The notes beneath the pieces are model-generated. The model was not told the origin of the DNA. It did no database searches and was given only the letters and a program-made list of their open reading frames with translations. A stretch of 64,000 nucleotides of DNA from JANXMY01 sp965246745 (lineage in GTDB: Bacteria; Armatimonadota; Armatimonadia; Armatimonadales; Capsulimonadaceae): NCBI GenBank assembly GCA_965246745.1, contig OZ251980.1, forward strand, positions 1,860,001 to 1,924,000. Reading direction: 5' to 3'. The first letter of the stretch is position 1, and each line of letters begins with the position of its first letter. The translations under genes were made by a program, and so were the position numbers. Below, one piece after another: positions 23,431 through 32,094 of the stretch.

Positions 23431-25002
23431 CTAAAACCCCTGCAAGAACGACACGCCGAGGATGCGGCGGCGCAGGGAGCGGCCGTAGTCCGCGCCGCCG
23501 TCGCCGCTGCCGGGCGCAAGAACCGGGCCGGGATACGGGTCTTCATTGTAAACCGACCAGCGCAGGCCGACCGACTGCGACGCGCCGAGGCGGTATGAAA
23601 GCGCGAAGCTGAGGGCGCGGGCGGTGACGGCGGGAAAGTCCGCCGACGCCCGCCGGCGGTCGAAGCCGTCGGCGGCGAAGTCCACGCGCGGCGAAAGCTT
23701 TTGGCCGAGCCGGGCGTACACCTGGTTGCCGTTGGTGCCCGACGGGTAGCCGAGCGGCAGGCCGCCGCTGAACCAGGCCAGGGCGGTCGGCAGCGGCGGC
23801 AGCTTGGTATACGTCTGCCGGTCGGTGTGGGCGTATTCCAGGACGACATCGGTGCCGGTGCGGGAAAAATGGTCGGCGTAGCCGAGCAGGTAGCCGATCT
23901 TGCGCGGCGTGATGTTGCCTTTGCCGAAGCCTTTGGGGGCCTGCAAATCGTCCACCAGAAACTGCCCGTACACCCGCCCGTCCGTGCCGGGACCGCGCGG
24001 GGAAACCGAAACGCCGAGCGTGAAGTTGTAATTGAAAAACAGCGGCTCGGTCGGGCCGGGATAGTAAAACTTTTGGTACGCGTAAAACGGCAAAACCAGC
24101 ACGGTCGGCGAGCGGAACTGCGTGGACGTGTACGCTTCTTCCAGCGAAAGCTGGGTCCGGTCCCCCGCCCGGTGCTCCAAGCGCCGCCCGCCTTCGTAAA
24201 CAGTTTGGCCGCTCTGGCGGGACACCGCCTCAAACTGCGTAAACCGATAGTCGCCCAAAGTGCGCCCGAGCGAAAACGGCACTTCAATCTCAAGCGACGG
24301 CCGCGCCGGGCTGCTGTCGCCGACCAGCATGTCCCCGAGGTAGCCGCTGCCCCAGCGGCGGCGGATTTTCCCCGCCGAGACCCGCAGGCCGCGCGGGCCG
24401 ACCGCCGTGGCATACGCTTCATCTATGCCGGTCAGCGCATCGGGATTGTCCGCCCCTCCCGTGCCGTCACCCCGCAGACTTACCGCTGAGTGGTCGCGGG
24501 TCTGCCGGTAGATGTTGGTGACGCTGACCGTGTACGCGCCGTCGCGCCCAAGCACGCCGAGCAGCCGCGCCCGGCCCAGCGTTTCCCCGTGGCGCTTCAA
24601 GCGGCTGCCGCTGTCGGTGCGCCCGCCGGCTTCCAGCTCGCCGAAGCCGGTCAGCACCGGCGGCGCGGACGCCGGGGATGCCAGCACGGGGGCGTCGGCC
24701 AATTCCGAAGCGAGCGCATTGCGGGCAAAGGCCAGCGCGGACGCCGCGCGGGGGTCGGCGGGCTGTTCGGCGACCGCCGCAATCAGCGCGGCAAACTCGC
24801 GGCGGGTGTACAGCCGGGCCGTGACCCCCTGAAGCGCGGACGCATCGGGGGACCCCGGCGGCAGAACATGCCGCGCGGACAGCAGCGCGACCGCATCGTA
24901 CAGCCCCGAGCCTTGCGGAACAATGTCGTCGGGCGACGCGGCGAAAAGCGGCGCAGCGGCCAGGAGCAGGGCTAAAACGGCGAGAGCGGCGGGAAGTTTC
25001 AT
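23431..25002 (-). CDS. Outer-membrane capsule-assembly Wzi-like beta-barrel protein
   Basis: A 523-residue protein with signal peptide (LAVLALLLAAAPLFAAS). A helical N-terminal part of about 130 residues is followed by alternating amphipathic strands, ending RRILGVSFLQGF with a C-terminal Phe typical of outer-membrane barrels. The pattern and position at the end of a Wzx/Wzy cluster match Wzi-family proteins, which hold capsule at the cell surface. The start at 25002 is chosen for the signal peptide. It lies 13 nt after the GT4 gene stop. Confidence 0.75.
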   Translation of the reverse strand: MKLPAALAVLALLLAAAPLFAASPDDIVPQGSGLYDAVALLSARHVLPPGSPDASALQGVTARLYTRREFAALIAAVAEQPADPRAASALAFARNALASELADAPVLASPASAPPVLTGFGELEAGGRTDSGSRLKRHGETLGRARLLGVLGRDGAYTVSVTNIYRQTRDHSAVSLRGDGTGGADNPDALTGIDEAYATAVGPRGLRVSAGKIRRRWGSGYLGDMLVGDSSPARPSLEIEVPFSLGRTLGDYRFTQFEAVSRQSGQTVYEGGRRLEHRAGDRTQLSLEEAYTSTQFRSPTVLVLPFYAYQKFYYPGPTEPLFFNYNFTLGVSVSPRGPGTDGRVYGQFLVDDLQAPKGFGKGNITPRKIGYLLGYADHFSRTGTDVVLEYAHTDRQTYTKLPPLPTALAWFSGGLPLGYPSGTNGNQVYARLGQKLSPRVDFAADGFDRRRASADFPAVTARALSFALSYRLGASQSVGLRWSVYNEDPYPGPVLAPGSGDGGADYGRSLRRRILGVSFLQGF

Positions 25003-25015
25003 AAGCGGGGACGGG

Positions 25016-26296
25016 TTAAAGGCTGGCCGGGTCGGGCTTGTTGACCGGCGGCGCGGCCTCGGGGACCGGCAGCAGACGCGCAAAAATCGCTTCATATTCC
25101 CGCGCCACCGAAGTCCGCGTGTAATGCGCTTCCACATACTGCCGCCCGTTGCGGCCCATCTCCGCCGCCCGCGCCCGGTCCCGGTACAGCGTCAAAATCG
25201 CTTCCGCCAGCGCGTTCGGGTCCTCGGGTTCCAGGCACAGCCCGCAGCGCCCGGCGTGGATTACGTCGGCGGTCTCCGAATGGGCATCCACCGACGCAAT
25301 CACGGGCCGGGCGACTCCCATGATCGTAAACAGCTTGCTCGGCACCGAGTCCGAGGCAAAGCCGCGCCGCAGCGGGATCAGGCCGATGTCGGCGGACGAG
25401 TACATCGCCGGAACATGGCGATAGTCTTGGTATGGCAGAAACTCGATATTCGGCAAGGCCATTTTTTTCGCCTGCGCAACCAGCGCGGGCTTCGACGCCC
25501 CGTTGCCGACAATCGCAAACAATAAATCGGGCGTGTCCCGCAGCAGCCCGGCGGCTTCCAGCACCGTGTCCAAGCCCTGCGACATGCCGACATTGCCGGC
25601 AAACAAGACGACAAACTTGTCGTTCCACCCCTGCGCCGTACCCCACGGGTTGCAGCGCGGGTGCGGAAACACGAATTGCGCGTCAATAAAGTTAGGGATG
25701 ACGCTGATTTTGTCGGCCGGAACGCCTTTGGCGCTTAAATTGCCCCGAAAGCCTTCGGAGATCACCGTGATGGCCCGTGCATGGGCATACACGAAGCGCT
25801 CCAGGTTTTTGTACGCGCGAATAATGCCGGGGCTTTTCATCACGCCCATCCGAATGGCGACATCCGGGTAGATGTCCTGGATATTGGCGATAAACGGGAC
25901 GCCGCGCAGGCGGCCCAGCAGGTAAGCCGAAATGCCGTTGGTCAGCGGCGGCGACGGCGACGGGGTGACGATCACATCGGGCCGGGGCATCAGCAGCCCG
26001 GCCAGCGCGGACAGCAGGGTAAACGACAGGTACGAAAAAAAGCGCGGCAGCAGGCGGTCTTTGTGGACGGGGACATACGACCAAACGCGGTGAACGAGAA
26101 TTTTGCCCTGGCGCTCCCGCTTAAACCCTTTGCCTTTGTACTCGGGCCAGATGGAGTTGGTGGAGTAGTGCGGCATCGAAGTAATCACGCGAACATCGTG
26201 CCCGTGCGAGGCCAGCTCCTCGGCCAGCTCGGCCATCAGAATGCCGGTCGCGGCGCTGTCCGGCTGATAATACATCGTTAAAAAAAGTATCCGCAT
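25016..26296 (-). CDS. Glycosyltransferase family 4 (WbuB-like)
   Basis: A 426-residue cytosolic or membrane-associated GT-B enzyme. The N-terminus MRILFLTMYYQPDSAATG and the motif VIVTPSPSPPLTNGISAYLL match WbuB-type transferases. The C-terminal half has FAGNVGMSQGLDTVLEAA and FASDSVPSKLFTIMGVARPV for nucleotide-sugar binding. It probably adds one sugar to the lipid-linked repeat unit; acceptor and donor are unknown. The start at 26296 follows GGGAGAG. There is a 167-nt gap to the upstream GT4 gene with no gene in it, so a separate promoter is possible. Confidence 0.9.
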   Translation of the reverse strand: MRILFLTMYYQPDSAATGILMAELAEELASHGHDVRVITSMPHYSTNSIWPEYKGKGFKRERQGKILVHRVWSYVPVHKDRLLPRFFSYLSFTLLSALAGLLMPRPDVIVTPSPSPPLTNGISAYLLGRLRGVPFIANIQDIYPDVAIRMGVMKSPGIIRAYKNLERFVYAHARAITVISEGFRGNLSAKGVPADKISVIPNFIDAQFVFPHPRCNPWGTAQGWNDKFVVLFAGNVGMSQGLDTVLEAAGLLRDTPDLLFAIVGNGASKPALVAQAKKMALPNIEFLPYQDYRHVPAMYSSADIGLIPLRRGFASDSVPSKLFTIMGVARPVIASVDAHSETADVIHAGRCGLCLEPEDPNALAEAILTLYRDRARAAEMGRNGRQYVEAHYTRTSVAREYEAIFARLLPVPEAAPPVNKPDPASL

Positions 26297-26463
26297 CAAC
26301 TCTCCCGCCGTGCGCGTCGCTGCTTTCCTATCAATCTGCTGCTTCTGCAATCTGCTGTTTATTATACTCTTGTTTTCGCGCAGGGTGCTGTGTTTCGGGC
26401 CTCGCTCCGGGGTTAAAATGCAGAGTTTTCCGCCGGTGTTTGTTGTTATACCCAAAACCTGCC

Positions 26464-27591
26464 TTATGTGCGCGTCCCCGGCACGGGTTTCTGCTGTGCC
26501 CGATAGCACGCCAGCGTCGCCGCCGCAGTCTGCGCCCATGAGAACCGGGCGACATTGGCCCACCCCCGCTCTGCCAGCGCCGCTCGCCGGTCCGGGTCGC
26601 GCAGGCAGCGCAAAATCACTTGCCCCATTTCTTCCACCGACTCCGGGCAAAAAAACTCTGCGCCGTCCCCCGCCACCTCCGGCAGCGAGGCCGCCGACGA
26701 GCACGCGACAGCGGTTCCCGCCCGCTGCGCTTCCAGCACCGGCAGGCCGAAGCCCTCATACAGCGACGGAAACACAAACAAATCCGCCCCGGCCAGCAGC
26801 GGCATCACATCGCTGTCGGGCAGATAGCCGGAGATGGCCACCCGGCGGACGAGGCCAAGCGCCTCAATCTCGGCCTGCAGCGCCGCAGAGTGACCCCGGC
26901 CCGCCAGCAGCAGCGTGTGCGGAACTTCAGCACAGACCTGCGCGAACGCCCGCACAAGGCGTCCGAGGTTTTTGTTGCCCGACGCGCTGCCGAACGCCAT
27001 CAAATACGGCAGTCCCACGCCATATTGCTCTGCGACGGCTTTGCCGCTGCTCGGCCGCAGCGCCGGGCCGTCGCGCGGCCCTTCCGCCGTGACCGTAATT
27101 TTCTGTTCCGGCACCCCCAGGTGCTTCTTGATCTCCTGCTTTGAAAACTCCGACACGGTCACGACGGCATCGGCGCGGCGGGCCGACTGCCGGACAAACC
27201 AGCCCAGCGACAGCCGCTTGGCGCGGGACATGCCGTGCCAGGGGGTCAGATAATTCAGGTCGTGGATAGTCACAATGCTGGGGCAGGGCGAACGCAGCGG
27301 GCAGACATAGCCGAGCGAATGCAGCACGTCCAGCGAGTACCCGCGCAGCAGGCGTGGGAACCGAAGCTGCTCGTAGGCATACCGCGCGTCCCGCCGCACC
27401 GCTCGCACGGGACAAACGACCTGCCGGAACCCCGGCGGCAGCGGCAGCGCCGCGCCCTCCTCGCTCACAAACACGGTGTAAGTGTGGTCCGCGCCCTGCG
27501 CCGCCAGCGCCCACATCAATGACTCGGCATACACCTGCGTCCCGCCGTTCTCGCCCGGAATAATGAACAGCAAATTCAGCCCGACATGCAC
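26464..27591 (-). CDS. Glycosyltransferase family 4
   Basis: A 375-residue GT-B enzyme. Acceptor-side domain: FIIPGENGGTQVYAESLMWAL and TIHDLNYLTPW. Donor side: YLMAFGSASGNKNLGRLVRAF, the E-x7-E motif in PSLYEGFGLPVLEAQRAGTAV and the typical C-terminal DPDRRAALAERG. It fits mannosyl- or rhamnosyl-transferase-like members of the family. It starts 10 nt before (upstream of) the stop of the polymerase gene boundary, so it is tightly packed in the operon. Confidence 0.92.
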   Translation of the reverse strand: MHVGLNLLFIIPGENGGTQVYAESLMWALAAQGADHTYTVFVSEEGAALPLPPGFRQVVCPVRAVRRDARYAYEQLRFPRLLRGYSLDVLHSLGYVCPLRSPCPSIVTIHDLNYLTPWHGMSRAKRLSLGWFVRQSARRADAVVTVSEFSKQEIKKHLGVPEQKITVTAEGPRDGPALRPSSGKAVAEQYGVGLPYLMAFGSASGNKNLGRLVRAFAQVCAEVPHTLLLAGRGHSAALQAEIEALGLVRRVAISGYLPDSDVMPLLAGADLFVFPSLYEGFGLPVLEAQRAGTAVACSSAASLPEVAGDGAEFFCPESVEEMGQVILRCLRDPDRRAALAERGWANVARFSWAQTAAATLACYRAQQKPVPGTRT

Positions 27592-27601
27592 TTTTCAGCC
27601 C

Positions 27602-28912
27602 TCACTTCAGCGCCGCGCGTCGCGGCGCAGCCACCAGCCAGAATGTAGCCAAGCTCGCCGAAAGCACCACAATCGTCGGAAACAAGATCGAGTACTGAAA
27701 AATTGACTTGACCAGGGAAATAGAGAACGGATCGCGAAAGAATGTCGTCGGAATCCAGCCACACACCATGATGTAAATTGTCCTGGAAAGCACACTCCTC
27801 CCCCGCGAGCGGAGCCTTTGCAGGGTGAACGCCATGCAGAACATGAAAAGCATGCTGCCGAAAAGGCCGAAATTGATCATAAACGAAAAAAATGAACTCA
27901 GGGATCCCAGCGGGCTAAACACGCGAAACCCATACTCTTCGGGGTCAATAAGGAAAGAGGCTTTGCCGGGAAACAGGGCAGAAGGAGCCAAGTTTACAAA
28001 GTCGCCCAGCAGAAAAATCGGCGCATTGACCAGATCGAATCTGCCGTCAACCAAGAACTCAAGCAGCGAAAAGCTGTTGAATAGCGGCTCGGAAACCAGA
28101 TTCGAGACAATGTCCCCGACCGCAAGACTGCCCACGCCCAGTCTGAGCGTTCCGATTGTGCCGGCCAGCACCAGCGCGACGAGAACAAACAGCAGCAGCG
28201 CCCGATACCCAATTTTTTGAAAATACACCGTGCGGTAAGTCAGCAGCATCAAGACCGAAGATACAAAATACAACCGCCCCCCGAGAGACAGCGCCAAAAC
28301 CGCAACAACAAGGTAGCACGCGAAAAAATGATGCGAAACGGCCCGACGAAAGCTGAGACCCGTTTGCGTCTCCTGAAGCTTCACGCTGTACAAAATCGCC
28401 AAAGAAAGCAGAAACACACTGACCGCAATGAAAGAGCCGCGCGGACCGAGATTGGTGCCCAGATCGCCTGCCGTGTATCCTTTAAAGAAATCGTTCCGCA
28501 GCAAAACAACATAAACGGAGACCGCCGCCAGCCCGAGTGCGAGAAATATATTCAGCAGACGGCGGTCGAAGAAGAAGGGGCGGATGACCATCCGAGAACC
28601 GGGCAGGAGCCGTCGGCATACCTCAATGCCGGCAGCGAAAGCGACGTAAACGCTGAGTGACATCAGCAGATAAAGCACGACAGCCGAGCTGGGAACCCGG
28701 TCGTAGGCGCTGTACCAAAACTGCATCCCGCCGGCGTCCATCAGCAGGCGTCCCTGCCCGATCACAAAAGGCAAAATCCAATAAACGAGATACCCGGTTG
28801 TGAACAAGAGAACGTGATTGAACTCGACTTTACCCTGCACGATGCAATGCCTCCAAACAAAGAATGTCGGCAGCAGGATGTTGCAGGCCAGCAGCAAAAG
28901 AATTTCAGCCAT
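27602..28912 (-). CDS. Oligosaccharide repeat-unit polymerase (Wzy-like)
   Basis: A 436-residue membrane protein with 10-12 predicted helices and little conserved sequence, as usual for Wzy. The segments TNLGPRGSFIAVSVFLLSLAI and SLGGRLYFVSSVLMLL resemble O-antigen polymerases. It would join repeat units on the periplasmic side of the inner membrane. Its start codon lies in a perfect 16-bp tandem duplication, so two ATG GCT GAA ATT starts exist 16 nt apart; only 28912 is in frame. GC is lower than in neighbours. Confidence 0.8.
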   Translation of the reverse strand: MAEILLLLACNILLPTFFVWRHCIVQGKVEFNHVLLFTTGYLVYWILPFVIGQGRLLMDAGGMQFWYSAYDRVPSSAVVLYLLMSLSVYVAFAAGIEVCRRLLPGSRMVIRPFFFDRRLLNIFLALGLAAVSVYVVLLRNDFFKGYTAGDLGTNLGPRGSFIAVSVFLLSLAILYSVKLQETQTGLSFRRAVSHHFFACYLVVAVLALSLGGRLYFVSSVLMLLTYRTVYFQKIGYRALLLFVLVALVLAGTIGTLRLGVGSLAVGDIVSNLVSEPLFNSFSLLEFLVDGRFDLVNAPIFLLGDFVNLAPSALFPGKASFLIDPEEYGFRVFSPLGSLSSFFSFMINFGLFGSMLFMFCMAFTLQRLRSRGRSVLSRTIYIMVCGWIPTTFFRDPFSISLVKSIFQYSILFPTIVVLSASLATFWLVAAPRRAALK

Positions 28913-28928
28913 AAAGAATTTCAGCCAT
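28897..28928 (-). repeat. 16-bp tandem duplication over the wzy start codon
   Basis: On the minus strand ATGGCTGAAATTCTTT occurs twice in a row. The first ATG (28928) opens a 7-codon frame MAEILYG whose TGA overlaps the second, functional start region. Confidence 0.95.
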
Positions 28929-28999
28929 AATCGTGCCGGGCATAAGATGTGAACGGCGTGCCGCTGACAAAAAGAGGCCGCCGGCCTGGCAGCCGGGGG

Positions 29000-30184
29000 T
29001 CAAAGCAGACGCAAGCAGCTTTGCTGCACACGGGCGACTTCCAAGCTTTGGATGCATTCCATTCCCGCGCATCCGTTATTCAAGTGACAGGGAGCGCAGG
29101 GAACCGGAAACATCAGAGTTTCAGTCGCCGCTCCGGCCGGTTTCCACAGATACGGATAGCGGCCTGACGTAATCACCGCACTCGGCGTCCCAACCGCGCC
29201 GGCGACATGCCCGGCGACGGTGTCTACAGAGACCAGCAGGCGTGCCCGCTGAACCGCCGCCACATAGCCCGGCCAGGACAAGCGGCCGCAAAGGCTGACG
29301 CAGCGCGGCAGACCGTCAATGATGCGCCGGACCGCCGCTTCCTCGCCGTCTCCCTGCCCCGTGAAGACAATGCTGTGGCCGGCGTCCGCAAGCAGCGCGG
29401 CCAAATGCCGCCATTTCTCTTCAGGCCATTTCCGAAAGCCTGCTCCGGCCCCCGGATGGAACACCAGAAAATCGTCCGCCGGAATGCCGGCAGCCTCCAG
29501 CGCCGCTGCCGCCTGTGCATCTGCCGATGCAGAAACCGGGGGAAGCGTCGGCGTCATCTTGGCCAAACTTGTTTCCGGCAGGCCCAAACGGGCCAGCAGC
29601 GCTCGGTGCCGTTCCGAAACCGACAAGCGCGACTCCGAAAGCTCGAGACAATGCGTCGCCAGCGGACCCAATCCGGCACTGCCGTAGCCGGCCCGGATCG
29701 GAATACCCGCCTGCCACAGCAGCGGCAGCGTATTGGGGCTGTTCCAGTACAAGTCAACCGACAGGTCGTAGCCCGCATCCTTGATCTCGCGCAGCGCCTG
29801 ACGCCGTGTGCGCCGATACACTTTCCACTTTTCGCGGCGCGGCAGGGGTGCGCGACTCATCTTCCAGTGATCCAGCAGATGCCGGCGCGTGACCAGCGGA
29901 TGCCCTTCCAAGACAGGCAGCGACCAGCTTCCGACGAGAAAGCCGAACTCGGCGCCGGGAAACCGATCTTGCAGCGCCGGCAGGACAGCAGTTGCCGCAA
30001 TAACGTCCCCGAGGTGCGCGATATTGGAAATCAAGATGCGCCGCACGGACGCCGGGACAATCGGCGGCGGATCGCGCTGCCCAAGCGTCAGTCTCAGCAA
30101 AGCGTCGGTTGTGCGAAACAGCAAGTTGGCCGCCGGATTTCTGATGCTGTAATGTCCGCGCATGGCGGGTTTCGGCTTCTCCAT
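29000..30184 (-). CDS. Glycosyltransferase family 9 (heptosyltransferase-like)
   Basis: A 394-residue GT-B enzyme. RRILISNIAHLGDVIAATAVLPAL and FHPGAGAGFRKWPEEKWRHLA with VFTGQGDGEEAAV are typical GT9 motifs, and the C-terminal GHVAGAVGTPSAVITSG completes the donor site. Family members transfer heptose or related sugars from ADP- or GDP-donors. Whether LPS heptose exists here is unknown; in this cluster it may add a repeat-unit sugar. Start ATG at 30184 or, less likely, 30163 (MRGHYS). It lies 42 nt downstream of the GT2 stop. Confidence 0.88.
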   Translation of the reverse strand: MEKPKPAMRGHYSIRNPAANLLFRTTDALLRLTLGQRDPPPIVPASVRRILISNIAHLGDVIAATAVLPALQDRFPGAEFGFLVGSWSLPVLEGHPLVTRRHLLDHWKMSRAPLPRREKWKVYRRTRRQALREIKDAGYDLSVDLYWNSPNTLPLLWQAGIPIRAGYGSAGLGPLATHCLELSESRLSVSERHRALLARLGLPETSLAKMTPTLPPVSASADAQAAAALEAAGIPADDFLVFHPGAGAGFRKWPEEKWRHLAALLADAGHSIVFTGQGDGEEAAVRRIIDGLPRCVSLCGRLSWPGYVAAVQRARLLVSVDTVAGHVAGAVGTPSAVITSGRYPYLWKPAGAATETLMFPVPCAPCHLNNGCAGMECIQSLEVARVQQSCLRLL

Positions 30185-30200
30185 TTCAAGTTGTATCCAC

Positions 30201-30232
30201 CGCCGAAAAGTTAAGCCGCCGAAAAGTTAAGC
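30201..30232 (-). repeat. 16-bp tandem duplication over a GT2 stop codon
   Basis: CGCCGAAAAGTTAAGC on the plus strand occurs twice without a gap; the TAA stop of the GT2 gene at 30227-30229 lies in one copy and is repeated as spare sequence in the other. Confidence 0.95.
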
Positions 30233-31228
30233 CGCCGACCGGCGGCGCGGACGCAGGAACAGTGCATCGAGAAAACGAACCACGCCGCGCGGGAGCAGCA
30301 GACTCGGCAGGCTTACCCAAAAGAACCAGTTGTTGCGGTAATGAGGGAGCAGCAAGCGAAACAAGTCTGGTCGCACAGCGATGCCGTCACGCCTGCACAC
30401 CAGGGTGTGCGGCAGAATGGCGGCCCGAAGCGCTTGATGCTTTCCGGCCAGCACGCTTTTCGGCGAATACCCGAGTGCTTGCAGCTTGTCAAAGACCCGC
30501 GCGGTGCCGACGGCGAAAATTTGATACCAGTCAAAGCCGGCGGATGCGTCCCCCTGGCTGCATATCAGCGGCTCAGCGACGAAAAGCGTGCGGAACCGCG
30601 GCAGCAGACCTGCATAAATCGCAAACATGAATGAGTGGCCGTATTCGGCAAATGCCTGGTAGTCCTCGAGCGGCACAGCCAAAAAGCGCGACCGCCGAAA
30701 GACCTGGATCGAGATGTAGCCAAGCTCAATCCCGAACGTTTTCATTACGTCTTCGGGCGCGTCGAATGGCCGGTTTTCGGTGCCGGGGAACCGGCGCGCC
30801 GCCCGCAGGGCCGTAAATTTCGGCGTGTGGGTGGAGCAGTTGCAGATGAGAAGATCAAAACCGGGCTGCGACTCGTCATCCGCCAGCAGGCCGAGCGCGA
30901 CTGAGAGCGCATTCGGCTTCAGCCGGTCGTCGTCGCCCAAAATCCAAACATAGCGGCTTTCCGCTTTTTGCACCAGCGTATAGAAATTCGCCTCCGCGCC
31001 GATATTCTCAGGATTGCGATGACAGCGCAGCCAGGGGAAACTCTCGCAGTGCGCCTCCAGAGCGGCTTCCGTACCGTCTGAACTCGCGTTGTCCGAGACA
31101 AGAACCGCAACCTGGGTTCGCTGCGCCTCCGTCAGTCTCGCAAGCGCGGCACCGATACTGTGCAGGCAAGCAGTCAACTCTTCCGCACGGTTGTAGGTCG
31201 GAACGCCAATAGTCAGCAAAATACTCAT
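30227..31228 (-). CDS. Glycosyltransferase family 2
   Basis: A 333-residue GT-A enzyme. ILLTIGVPTYNRAEELTACL at the N-terminus, VLVSDNASSDGTEAALE and the D-x-D-type YVWILGDDDRL form the nucleotide-sugar and metal site. The C-terminal hydrophobic segment WFFWVSLPSLLLPRGVVRF may attach it to the membrane. The start at 31228 overlaps the stop of the upstream gene as ATGA, giving translational coupling. Confidence 0.9.
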   Translation of the reverse strand: MSILLTIGVPTYNRAEELTACLHSIGAALARLTEAQRTQVAVLVSDNASSDGTEAALEAHCESFPWLRCHRNPENIGAEANFYTLVQKAESRYVWILGDDDRLKPNALSVALGLLADDESQPGFDLLICNCSTHTPKFTALRAARRFPGTENRPFDAPEDVMKTFGIELGYISIQVFRRSRFLAVPLEDYQAFAEYGHSFMFAIYAGLLPRFRTLFVAEPLICSQGDASAGFDWYQIFAVGTARVFDKLQALGYSPKSVLAGKHQALRAAILPHTLVCRRDGIAVRPDLFRLLLPHYRNNWFFWVSLPSLLLPRGVVRFLDALFLRPRRRSAA

Positions 31229-32094
31229 GGTTGTATTCGCGGCTCCGATTCGGAGTCCGGCTCGGGCCGATAAAAGGCAGCGAACTGTTTCCGCTGCTCG
31301 CCTACACCGGGCAGGCAAACCGCCTCGATCCAGCAAAGCAGTCCGGCAAGAGAAGCCGTCAAGCCAAGCAGCGCGTACTGAAGCAGGAGCGTCCACGGCT
31401 TGCCGCGCTCGCGCCAAAGTTTGCGGGGCATCAGCAAAACTTCTGAAATGACGAAGCGGCGCAAAAATCGCAGAAACGGACGAGGGCGGCGGCGAAAGTC
31501 CGCGATCTCCAGGGCGGCATAGTTCCCGACCGTGCCGAGCTGTGAAGAAACCGATGTCACATGGAAATGATGCACCTCCACCGTGTAACTCAAAACATCC
31601 CGGCGCTCACCGCTCCGACAGCGCAGCGCATTATGTATGGAGCCTGGAATATGCTCGGCAGCTCCACGACGAAATCCGCGCGGCAAACAACCCTGCTTGG
31701 AATTGAGGCGCACTCCATAAAACCAGTCTATTCTTTGGCCGAGGACATGACACTCCTCGGAAATCAAGCGAGCGTCCGCTTCCCGCAAATCACTTAACGC
31801 AACAAACTCATCGGCAAACATCCAGAAGCACCGGCCGCTGCGGGTTTCTTCAGCGACATAATAAGCGAAATGCGCTTCGCTTAAAACGTTTTTCACGGAC
31901 CGGCGAAAAACGCTTCCCCCTGCTTCCATTACCCGGCTCTGCGTCTCATCAGTGCTGTCGTCATCCAGTATAATCACATCGAAATGCGGCGCGTAGTAAT
32001 TGATAATCCCGACAATACGATTTTCCTCGTTGCGTGTCGGAATAACAATCTCCAGCTTGCGGCCGCTTCGGCTGTCATGGAGCAGCTCAAGCAT
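31225..32094 (-). CDS. Glycosyltransferase family 2-like protein
   Basis: A 289-residue protein. LEIVIPTRNEENRIVGIINYY and VIILDDDSTDETQSRVM match the GT2 Rossmann start, and CFWMFADEFVALSD stands where the D-x-D motif is expected, so the metal site is unusual. Two hydrophobic stretches occur near the C-terminus (TLLLQYALLGLTASLAGLLC). The start at 32094 overlaps the flippase stop by 8 nt. Donor and acceptor are unknown. Confidence 0.82.
   Translation of the reverse strand: MLELLHDSRSGRKLEIVIPTRNEENRIVGIINYYAPHFDVIILDDDSTDETQSRVMEAGGSVFRRSVKNVLSEAHFAYYVAEETRSGRCFWMFADEFVALSDLREADARLISEECHVLGQRIDWFYGVRLNSKQGCLPRGFRRGAAEHIPGSIHNALRCRSGERRDVLSYTVEVHHFHVTSVSSQLGTVGNYAALEIADFRRRPRPFLRFLRRFVISEVLLMPRKLWRERGKPWTLLLQYALLGLTASLAGLLCWIEAVCLPGVGEQRKQFAAFYRPEPDSESEPRIQP

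Noticed and set aside
23106..24422. 438-codon minus-strand frame overlapping the Wzi-like and lipoprotein genes
   Set aside because: It is offset from the Wzi frame, is Arg/Ala-rich and lacks domain features; the Wzi frame has a signal peptide and strand pattern.
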